Assembly (NCBI GenBank): GCA_910587575.1
Contig: CAJULU010000075.1
Location: forward strand, 1-15,556
Direction: 5' to 3'
Length of the DNA stretch: 15,556 nucleotides
DNA from: an uncultured Dorea sp.
GTDB lineage: Bacteria; Bacillota; Clostridia; Lachnospirales; Lachnospiraceae
A program made the translations under genes and the position numbers. Every line of letters begins with the position of its first letter. The first letter of the stretch is position 1. The notes under the pieces are model-generated. The model was not told where the DNA came from, did no database searches, and saw only the letters and a program-made list of their open reading frames with translations. This document shows, piece after piece, positions 1 to 5,993 of the stretch.

Positions 1-72
1 GGTGTGGCTCAGCTTGGCTAGAGCGCCTGGTTTGGGACCAGGAGGCCGCAGGTTCAAATCCTGTCACCCCGA
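1..72 (+). tRNA. tRNA-Pro (anticodon TGG), 5' end cut by window
   Basis: A cloverleaf can be drawn over positions 1-72. The D stem is GCTC/GAGC, the anticodon stem CCTGG/CCAGG encloses the loop TTTGGGA (anticodon TGG, proline), and the T arm is GCAGG-TTCAAAT-CCTGT. The 3' acceptor strand is CACCCCG with discriminator A at 72. Only GGTG of the 5' acceptor strand is present, so the first three bases lie before the window. CCA is not encoded. A glycine tRNA follows 7 nt later, so the two are probably transcribed together from a promoter outside the window. Confidence 0.95.
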
Positions 73-79
73 TATCCAT

Positions 80-150
80 GCGGGTGTAGTTCAATGGTAG
101 AACACTAGCCTTCCAAGCTAGATACGTGGGTTCGATTCCCATCACCCGCT
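80..150 (+). tRNA. tRNA-Gly (anticodon TCC)
   Basis: A complete 71-nt cloverleaf is present. The acceptor GCGGGTG pairs with CACCCGC, with discriminator T at 150. The anticodon stem CTAGC/GCTAG encloses the loop CTTCCAA (anticodon TCC, glycine), and the T arm is CGTGGGTTCGATTCCCAT-like with an intact TTCGA core. CCA is not encoded. It sits 7 nt after tRNA-Pro and 64 nt before a + strand dehydrogenase gene. No dedicated hairpin terminator separates it from that gene. Confidence 0.96.
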
Positions 151-214
151 TATTTTTATGTCCTGCTATTTTCCTCAAATACAACGAATACGATCAGAAA
201 GGAAAGAATGCTCA

Positions 215-1153
215 ATGAAAATTGTATTTTTAGACGTAAAGACGATTGGTGAAGACATCGACCTGTCCGGCTTTGAACAGCTGGGCGAAGTGATAAAATA
301 TCCTTTTTCCGCACCCTCTGAAGTCCCCGGCCGGATCAGGGATGCGGATGCTATTGTTCTGAATAAGGTACGGATTGATGCCGAGACTTTAGGAGAGGCG
401 AAAGCCCTGAAGCTGGTCTGTGTAACAGCCACCGGAACCAACAATCTGGACAAAGAATATCTGGCCAGCCGCAATATCGCATGGCAGAATGTTGCCGGAT
501 ACTCTACCAGTTCCGTTGCGCAGCACACATTTGCCATGCTGTTCTATCTGCTGGAAAAACTGCGGTATTATGATGATTATGTAAAAAAAGGGCGTTACGC
601 CAATGACACGTCATTTACCCATTTTGAAGAACATTTTTATGAATTGGAAGATAAGATCTGGGGAATCATCGGCCTTGGCAGCATTGGAAGGCGGGTAGCC
701 GCCATCGCAGAATCCTTCGGCGCACATGTAATCTATACCTCACCGTCCGGCAGCGCACCCCAGAAGGGATACCGCCAGGTGGACATGAACACGCTGCTTG
801 CTTCCTCGGACATCATATCCGTCCACGCACCGCTGAATGCGTACACAGAGAATCTGATCGATGCCGCCGCATTCCGCAAGATGAAGAACTCCTGTATCTT
901 TCTGAATCTTGGAAGAGGCCCGATTGTAGTGGAAGCAGATCTGGCCGCCGCCATCGAACAGCAGAAAATCGCCGCCGCAGGACTGGATGTACTGTGCGCA
1001 GAGCCTATGAGCCCGGATAATCCGCTCCTTCGGATCAAGGACAGCAGAAGGCTGTTCATCACTCCCCATATTGCCTGGGCAAGTGTGGAGGCCAGGACAA
1101 GGCTGATGAAAACCGTCCTCAAGCAGATGAAAGAATTTTTTAATGACAAATAA
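215..1153 (+). CDS. D-2-hydroxyacid dehydrogenase (glycerate dehydrogenase/hydroxypyruvate reductase type)
   Basis: This 312-residue cytoplasmic NAD(P)-dependent oxidoreductase interconverts a 2-keto acid and a D-2-hydroxy acid. The family layout is complete: a split substrate domain around a Rossmann domain with GLGSIG (153-158), catalytic R234 in NLGRGP, E263 in CAEP, and H285 in TPHIAWAS. The acidic residue that usually ends strand beta-2 and favours NAD is not present. VIYTSPSG is found there instead, so cofactor preference is open. I chose ATG 215 because AGAAAGGAAAG lies at 197-207; an in-frame ATG at 158 would add 19 residues unlike the family and has no ribosome site. The closest named enzymes are glycerate dehydrogenases, but the exact substrate cannot be read from sequence. 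It is followed by a hairpin terminator and convergent genes. Confidence 0.9.
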   Translation: MKIVFLDVKTIGEDIDLSGFEQLGEVIKYPFSAPSEVPGRIRDADAIVLNKVRIDAETLGEAKALKLVCVTATGTNNLDKEYLASRNIAWQNVAGYSTSSVAQHTFAMLFYLLEKLRYYDDYVKKGRYANDTSFTHFEEHFYELEDKIWGIIGLGSIGRRVAAIAESFGAHVIYTSPSGSAPQKGYRQVDMNTLLASSDIISVHAPLNAYTENLIDAAAFRKMKNSCIFLNLGRGPIVVEADLAAAIEQQKIAAAGLDVLCAEPMSPDNPLLRIKDSRRLFITPHIAWASVEARTRLMKTVLKQMKEFFNDK

Positions 1154-1154
1154 A

Positions 1155-1213
1155 GGCTGACAGAAATGCCGTATCTCTGCAATATAGCATCAATACGGCA
1201 TTTTCCATCAGCC
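1155..1213. terminator. hairpin terminator between convergent genes
   Basis: An 11-bp perfect stem (AAATGCCGTAT at 1164-1174 with ATACGGCATTT at 1193-1203) ends in TTTT on the + strand. An outer 6-bp stem (GGCTGA 1155-1160 with TCAGCC 1208-1213) flanks it. It begins 2 nt after the dehydrogenase stop and ends 13 nt before the stop of the convergent lspA-like gene, so it can serve the + gene and perhaps both. The T-run is short, and the - strand has only three T after the stem, so activity in that direction is less certain. Confidence 0.75.
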
Positions 1214-1226
1214 CGTAAATCAGTAT

Positions 1227-1739
1227 TTACTTTCTTCCCGGCCACAATACGCCGAGAATCTCTCCTGCCATCACCAGAACACTCCCCAGAACAAGATAAA
1301 CATCTCCCAGATTCGCCGTTATCTTCCCGAGAAACTTCTTTCCTTTGCTTTCCTTATCTGATTCATCGCTGACATCCGTCCGGAATCCGATATAATCAAC
1401 CACCCTGCCCATAGCCAGCCGGTCAAACAGGTTACTTGCCGCTCCGGCGCTCACAAGAGTCATACCCACTTTGCGGACATAATTCCTCTTCTTTGCAAAT
1501 GTCAGACAGTCCCATATCAGAACCCCCGCTCCGGCCAGCGCAGACAGACCCCTGACAGCCGCCGGATAACGGTCAAACAGGTTCAAAAGGAACCCCCGGT
1601 TATACACCTTCCGGATCACGAACCTGCTGCTTCGAAGTTCCCGCTCTTCTCCCAGGTTCAGCTCCTCGTCCACCCGTTTCTTGATGACCACGTCTGTACC
1701 CAGGAGGACTGCAAATAATACCAGCATAACGGAAAGCAT
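1227..1739 (-). CDS. divergent signal peptidase II (LspA-like membrane aspartyl peptidase)
   Basis: The 170-residue protein has about four membrane segments (near 1-19, 62-80, 91-105 and 146-166). It shows the signature of lipoprotein signal peptidase, which cuts the signal peptide from prolipoproteins in the membrane: D16 and K20 in the first helix, VYNRG (45-49) for the usual VYNxGAAF, NLFDR (103-107) followed by VVDY with the predicted catalytic D115, and NLGD with the second catalytic D146. It differs from standard LspA in having FLL instead of AF after VYNRG, and in a charged Asp/Ser/Lys-rich insert (about 121-137) between the two catalytic aspartates. The start is one nucleotide after the stop of the coiled-coil gene, so translation is probably coupled. 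It may be a paralogue with narrower targets rather than the housekeeping enzyme. Confidence 0.75.
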   Translation of the reverse strand: MLSVMLVLFAVLLGTDVVIKKRVDEELNLGEERELRSSRFVIRKVYNRGFLLNLFDRYPAAVRGLSALAGAGVLIWDCLTFAKKRNYVRKVGMTLVSAGAASNLFDRLAMGRVVDYIGFRTDVSDESDKESKGKKFLGKITANLGDVYLVLGSVLVMAGEILGVLWPGRK

Positions 1740-1740
1740 C

Positions 1741-2031
1741 CTATATCTCCTCTTTAATCTTCACGATCTGCTCTTCCTGTTTCTCGATCTCTTCCTCCCG
1801 CTTCTCAATATCCTCGCACAGGGAAATGTACTCTGTATCATCTACTTCTCCCTTCTGGAACTTCTCATAGACCATGCGCCCGATATCCTTCAGATCCCTC
1901 TCATTGGACCGCTTCATGGAACGGATATCACTCTTAATCTTCTGGATTTCAATTGTATCTTCCGCCTTCTTGCCGATATCAGTTGCCGTATCTGAAATCT
2001 TCTTTCCCAGTTCACCAAAAAAATCTGCCAT
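1741..2031 (-). CDS. small charged coiled-coil protein
   Basis: This 96-residue soluble protein has no signal peptide or membrane segment. The N-terminus (FFGELGKKISDTATDIGKKA) resembles a group of Firmicutes proteins that start in this way and usually end in a zinc ribbon. Here the zinc ribbon is missing: there is one cysteine and no CxxC pair. The C-terminal 30 residues are almost all Glu, Lys, Ile and Gln in heptad-like order, so a coiled coil is likely. AGGAGAGG stands 6 nt before the ATG. The next gene (lspA-like) starts 1 nt after its stop, which suggests a linked role at the membrane. The function is unknown. Confidence 0.7.
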   Translation of the reverse strand: MADFFGELGKKISDTATDIGKKAEDTIEIQKIKSDIRSMKRSNERDLKDIGRMVYEKFQKGEVDDTEYISLCEDIEKREEEIEKQEEQIVKIKEEI

Positions 2032-2172
2032 TTTTATCCTCTCCTTTTTCTTTAATTGTTCATCCGGTCTTCTGCCCAGTCTTCTTTCCAGAAAACTGCT
2101 TAAATTCTTCGAATGCCGGTCTGCACGGAATCTGCCGGATCTGTCTGCCTGCCGTCTCCATATAAATTCGGA
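2032..2172. other. short intergenic region, no clear element
   Basis: These 141 nt separate the protease stop from the ribosome site of the coiled-coil gene. I see no hairpin with a T-run and no convincing promoter. The only notable item is a TTCGAA palindrome near 2107-2112. The two genes may therefore be on one transcript, or a weak promoter may be missed. Confidence 0.4.
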
Positions 2173-3876
2173 TTACAACTGACGCAGGATATCCAGAGAA
2201 CGATACAGGTTCATCGCCCCATACCCCCATTCCTTATTCGGGCTCTCCATCCCCGGCCTCTGTTCTGTCCCAAGCAGAATAATATTCCTGATCTGGCTGG
2301 AATTCACACCCCACGCTTCCACGTTCGCAAGAACCCATTCCATCAGAAGAGCCACTGCCCCTGCGGCAATCCCGGCCGCAACACTGGAACCGCTGCGGAC
2401 CACGAATTCATTGTTCAGTCCGGCGCCGGACACCAGGACTCCGGGTACTGCGAAATCCGGCTTTACCCTTTCATCTCTAGTATACCCTCTTCCCGAATTA
2501 ATAGCAACAGATTTATCCACACCATTATAGAATGCAACCGTCATGGCTATCAGACTGCTGCCCGGCTCTGCCAGTGTGGTGTCTGGATCTGCTTCCAGAA
2601 AACTCACTTCTCCAGATATAAATTCCTGGACCGGAAGCCATATATGAACCTTACCGTCAGAGAGACGGACCGGCTTCACACTGATCCGCCACACACCCGG
2701 AGAAGGATTTCTAAACCGCATAAAAATCAGCTGGGAATCATTGTTCTCGAGCAGCAGACGGTATTCCACTTCCACCTCCGTCCGGTCGAACACGAAGGTT
2801 TCCCGATACTCGCGTCCCTGTTTGAGCGTAATATATCCCGTCCGTTCCCCAGAAGGGGAGGTAAAAGCCACGGTCATTACATTGGGAACGGTTGCCCATA
2901 GCTCCGCCACAAAACCTTCCACACCTTCTCCTACCCGTATCTCGGCATCCTCTGTTTCATTCATACTGCCGAATTTCCGAAAAAAATGCTGTCTCTGCAC
3001 TGCGCCGTTTCCTGCGCTCACGACTACGCTGTGGTTCAGTACCGAGGAGTAGGCATCCAGCATGTTCGACAGAAGAGAAGTTCCGTTATGTCCCCCCAGA
3101 TTCGTCCCCAGAGCCACGCACATGACCAGCGGCATATTACGTTTCCGTGCCAGACCATTCATATATTTCATCGCAAGCATAATGTCATTTTCCTGGAAAC
3201 AGGTGGCTTCCTGACGAATCACGTAGAACCGCTTCAGATAGGATTTCGCCGGTTTCAGCTTCACCACAACCAGAGTCGCCTCCGGGGCTGCGCCGATAAA
3301 CCGGTGTTCCAGATCAGCGCCGCCTGCCGCAACACTGGCAATAAATGTTCCATGCCCTTCCACATCCATGCTGGGCACAATCTCCAGAGGATTGTCAGAA
3401 CGAAGCGCCTCGTTAATCATTTCCTCCGTATATTCACTCCCATAATCCAGTCCTTCGGGAAGCGTACCGTCCTGGATCGTCTGATCCCAGATTCCCGCAA
3501 TCCTTGTAGAACCGTCAATGTTCCGGAAGAGAGGATTCCGGTAATCGATTCCCGTATCCAGTATCCCCACCATAATTCCGCTGCCCATCAGATTCAGCGT
3601 GGGATAACTCTGTACCACGCTGATTCCCGCCTCATCCATCGCTTCCAGATCCATCAGCTGATAACAGTTCGGAATAGAATTATAGCGGTAATTCTCCAAA
3701 GATAAGGGCTCTATAGCCGTTTCCGGTACATAAACCGCCTGGAACCCAAAGTCCATATTCTGAATACAGGCTCCATCCCGTTCGGCCTCCTGCGCTTCCA
3801 TCGCCCTGTAAACCGGAGAGATAAAATCCACACAATCTTCCGACATAATCATTCTTCTGCATTCCTCTCTATCCAT
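2173..3876 (-). CDS. Csp-like subtilisin-family (S8) serine protease
   Basis: The 567-residue protein has no signal peptide. After an N-terminal region of about 95 residues, possibly a prodomain, comes the subtilase domain with an intact triad: D107 in GILDTGID, H175 in EGHGTF and S498 in SGSSVAAG. The oxyanion Asn is N290 in SAGNG. Between N290 and the serine lies a beta-rich segment of about 140 residues (310-450), matching the jelly-roll insert of clostridial Csp proteases, which in spore formers process the cortex lytic enzyme. The usual GTSMAAP reads GSSVAAG, so the conserved Pro is lost. I chose ATG 3876 because GAGG ends 8 nt upstream; the longer reading would start at a GTG (3885) inside that ribosome site. 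The gene lies behind a hairpin that covers the ribosome site. Its substrate is unknown, and a role in spores or in intracellular protein processing is inference. Confidence 0.88.
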   Translation of the reverse strand: MDREECRRMIMSEDCVDFISPVYRAMEAQEAERDGACIQNMDFGFQAVYVPETAIEPLSLENYRYNSIPNCYQLMDLEAMDEAGISVVQSYPTLNLMGSGIMVGILDTGIDYRNPLFRNIDGSTRIAGIWDQTIQDGTLPEGLDYGSEYTEEMINEALRSDNPLEIVPSMDVEGHGTFIASVAAGGADLEHRFIGAAPEATLVVVKLKPAKSYLKRFYVIRQEATCFQENDIMLAMKYMNGLARKRNMPLVMCVALGTNLGGHNGTSLLSNMLDAYSSVLNHSVVVSAGNGAVQRQHFFRKFGSMNETEDAEIRVGEGVEGFVAELWATVPNVMTVAFTSPSGERTGYITLKQGREYRETFVFDRTEVEVEYRLLLENNDSQLIFMRFRNPSPGVWRISVKPVRLSDGKVHIWLPVQEFISGEVSFLEADPDTTLAEPGSSLIAMTVAFYNGVDKSVAINSGRGYTRDERVKPDFAVPGVLVSGAGLNNEFVVRSGSSVAAGIAAGAVALLMEWVLANVEAWGVNSSQIRNIILLGTEQRPGMESPNKEWGYGAMNLYRSLDILRQL

Positions 3877-3884
3877 AAAAAACA

Positions 3885-3913
3885 CCTCATATACTTTTTC
3901 CTAGTATATGAGG
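3885..3913 (-). promoter_or_regulatory. 10-bp inverted repeat covering the protease ribosome site
   Basis: On the - strand, CCTCATATAC (3913-3904) and GTATATGAGG (3894-3885) form a perfect 10-bp stem with the 9-nt loop TAGGAAAAA. The GAGG at the end of the second arm is the only ribosome site for the protease start at 3876. The stem begins 21 nt after the stop of the upstream acetyltransferase gene and is followed by TGTTTTTTA, so it could also act as a weak, AT-rich intrinsic terminator. Which role dominates cannot be told from sequence alone: terminator, ribosome-site lock, or protein-binding palindrome. Confidence 0.6.
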
Positions 3914-3934
3914 CATGACACAGATTCTAGTACA

Positions 3935-4519
3935 TCATTTATTTTCTCTCATTACCCGGCAGGGACTGCCATACGCTATGGTATTGTCCGGAATGTCCCT
4001 GGTGACAACACTCCCTGCTCCAATTACAACATTGTTACCGATTGTGACCCCAGGCATGATAATGGCTCCGCCGCCAATCCATACATGATCTCCAATGGTA
4101 ACCGGCGCCGTCTGCGTTTTACAGAATTCAAATGAACCATCTTCTTTTGGTTCACCAAACCGGTCGAAAGCGTTGGTCGGGTGAAAAGCGGTATAGATCT
4201 GTACATTGGGAGCAATCAGCGCATTATCTCCGATACGGATGATGTTATCATCCAGAAATGTGCAATTCATATTGACTTCACAATTATTTCCAAAATAAAT
4301 ATTATTGCCATAATCCACAAAAAACGGAGCCGTTATCCAGAGATTTCTGCCTTTTTTGCCCAGTAATTCGTTCAGAATCTTTTCTTTTTTTCCGCTGTCT
4401 GCAGAATCGGTCTGATTGTAGTCTCTCACTAAATCTTTTGCCTTATGCCATTGTGTTAATAGTTCAGAATCTCCGCAGTCATAAAGCTGCCCTGCTAACA
4501 TTTTCTCTCTTTCAGTCAT
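3935..4519 (-). CDS. maa: maltose/galactoside-type sugar O-acetyltransferase
   Basis: The 194-residue cytoplasmic acetyl-CoA-dependent enzyme adds an acetyl group to a sugar hydroxyl. It begins with the short helical Mac domain (MTEREKMLAGQLYD) and continues as a left-handed beta helix built of hexapeptide repeats (IGDHVWIGGGAIIMPGVTIG and neighbours). H113 in YTAFHPTN is the family's catalytic histidine, and the C-terminus YGSPCRVMRE matches the usual GxPAKVIR end. Two starts are 6 nt apart (4525 and 4519). I prefer 4519 because AGAGGA is then about 9 nt away and the protein starts as its relatives do. It begins 13 nt after the clpX stop, so it is probably the last gene of that operon. The natural substrate is not certain in this family. 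Confidence 0.9.
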   Translation of the reverse strand: MTEREKMLAGQLYDCGDSELLTQWHKAKDLVRDYNQTDSADSGKKEKILNELLGKKGRNLWITAPFFVDYGNNIYFGNNCEVNMNCTFLDDNIIRIGDNALIAPNVQIYTAFHPTNAFDRFGEPKEDGSFEFCKTQTAPVTIGDHVWIGGGAIIMPGVTIGNNVVIGAGSVVTRDIPDNTIAYGSPCRVMRENK

Positions 4520-4532
4520 AATCATACGTCCT

Positions 4533-5957
4533 CTATGCCCCGGTAATCCGAGGTACCTCCTGTCCTCTCAGCATAATCACCGGCCCGCCTGTTCCTTCGA
4601 TATACTCCTGCGTAATCGTCACCTGCCCGATATTGTCATCTTTCGGAATCTCAAACATAATATCCAGCATAAATTCCTCGATAATGGCCCGTAGCGCCCT
4701 CGCCCCGGTATCCTTCTCCACCGCCTTCTTCGCAATGGCAGCCAGTGCGCCGTCATCAAACAGAAGCTTCACCTCATCCAGCGCAAGCAGCTTCTGATAC
4801 TGCTTGAGAATCGCATTCTTCGGCTCTGTCAGAATCTTCACCATCATCTCCTCGCTCAATCCCCGCAGGGTAAATACAACGGGCATCCGCCCCAGGAATT
4901 CTGGTATCATTCCAAAATTTCTCAAATCCTCCGTAGTCACCTTCTCCAGAATCTTCTGATCCCTGTCATACCGGTCCTTAAGTTCTGCCCCGAAGCCGAT
5001 AGAAGACTGTTTCGTCAGACGTTCTTTAATAATCTTATCCAGATCGGGAAATGCCCCGCCGCAGATAAAGAGAATATTCTTCGTATTCACGGTGGTAAGT
5101 GGAACCATGGCATTCTTACTGTTGGCCCCTACCGGGACTTCCACCTCGCTGCCCTCCAGAAGCTTCAGCATCCCCTGCTGGACGGATTCCCCGCTCACGT
5201 CCCGCTGGTTGGTATTCTTCTTCTTCGCAATCTTGTCAATCTCATCAATAAAGATAATCCCCTGCTCCGCCTTCTCCACGTCATTGCCTGCCGCAGCCAG
5301 AAGTTTGGAAACCACGCTCTCGATATCATCGCCGATGTACCCCGCTTCCGTCAGAGAAGTGGCGTCCGTAATGGCAAGAGGCACATCCAGAAGCCTTGCC
5401 AGCGTCTTTACCAGATAAGTCTTGCCGCAGCCCGTAGGCCCGATCATCAGCATGTTGGACTTCTCAATCTCAATCTCGTCCATGGTATCTGTGGCCACAC
5501 GTTTATAATGATTATAAACTGCCACAGACATCACCTTTTTCGCATACTCCTGCCCCACCACATACTCATCAAGCTTTCCCTTGATCTTATGCGGCGCCGG
5601 AATGTTACGGATATCAATCAGAGGCTTCCGCTCCTCCCCTTCCTTCTTCTTCTTGATCTTCTGCTTCTTCGGAACATTCTGCTCCATATCCGCCATGTTG
5701 AAAATCTGTACGCCCGGGATATTCATGTTCATCAGCTGGCTGTAATCCACCTGTCCGCTCATCATTGCGTCAAAACTTTTCTGCATACAGTCACTGCAGA
5801 TTGAAATCCCATTGGGAAGATCGATCATCTTACCTGTTACCGTCTCCGGACGCCTGCACACAAAACAGATCTTCTCATACTCGTCCTCATGCTTCTTCGT
5901 GTCCTCCACCTGTCCATCTCCCACTTTCTCTACGTTGTTCTTATCTTGCTCGGACAT
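4533..5957 (-). CDS. clpX: divergent ClpX, AAA+ unfoldase with zinc-binding domain
   Basis: The 474-residue ATP-driven unfoldase is expected to feed proteins to ClpP. The zinc domain has C31, C34, C54 and C57. Walker A is GPTGCGKT (173-180), Walker B IIFIDE (234-239), pore loop GYIGDD (206-211, usually GYVGED), ClpP-docking loop IGF (320-322), arginine finger R357 in LGRMPVV, and sensor-2 R420 in GARALR. It is about 50 residues longer than typical ClpX because of an N-terminal acidic tail and a lysine-rich linker (74-118). The GGRKHP segment expected near 276-282 reads GANSKNAM, so the RKH loop that helps bind ssrA tags is lost. ATG 5957 has GGAAGGGAAGG upstream; a TTG at 5990 would add 11 residues. 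It begins 36 nt after ligA, and no clpP is nearby. It is probably a specialised second ClpX. Confidence 0.92.
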   Translation of the reverse strand: MSEQDKNNVEKVGDGQVEDTKKHEDEYEKICFVCRRPETVTGKMIDLPNGISICSDCMQKSFDAMMSGQVDYSQLMNMNIPGVQIFNMADMEQNVPKKQKIKKKKEGEERKPLIDIRNIPAPHKIKGKLDEYVVGQEYAKKVMSVAVYNHYKRVATDTMDEIEIEKSNMLMIGPTGCGKTYLVKTLARLLDVPLAITDATSLTEAGYIGDDIESVVSKLLAAAGNDVEKAEQGIIFIDEIDKIAKKKNTNQRDVSGESVQQGMLKLLEGSEVEVPVGANSKNAMVPLTTVNTKNILFICGGAFPDLDKIIKERLTKQSSIGFGAELKDRYDRDQKILEKVTTEDLRNFGMIPEFLGRMPVVFTLRGLSEEMMVKILTEPKNAILKQYQKLLALDEVKLLFDDGALAAIAKKAVEKDTGARALRAIIEEFMLDIMFEIPKDDNIGQVTITQEYIEGTGGPVIMLRGQEVPRITGA

Positions 5958-5993
5958 CTTGCCTTCCCTTCCTTCTTCTGTAACACTCAAAAT

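Noticed and set aside
1..150. tRNA pair as an integration site for an island
   Set aside because: No integrase, direct repeat of a tRNA end, or phage gene lies nearby; the next gene is an ordinary dehydrogenase.
151..157. T-run just after tRNA-Gly as a possible terminator
   Set aside because: No separate hairpin precedes it; the only stem is the tRNA acceptor itself. Not called.
2113..2901. A 262-codon open frame on the + strand opposite the S8 protease
   Set aside because: It is rich in His, Pro, Arg and Ser with no family motif, has no ribosome site, and lies wholly opposite a protein with an intact catalytic triad. It is a shadow frame.
5958..5990. Longer ClpX start at TTG 5990
   Set aside because: The ATG at 5957 has a strong GGAAGG ribosome site within this stretch, and the added 11 residues do not resemble ClpX.
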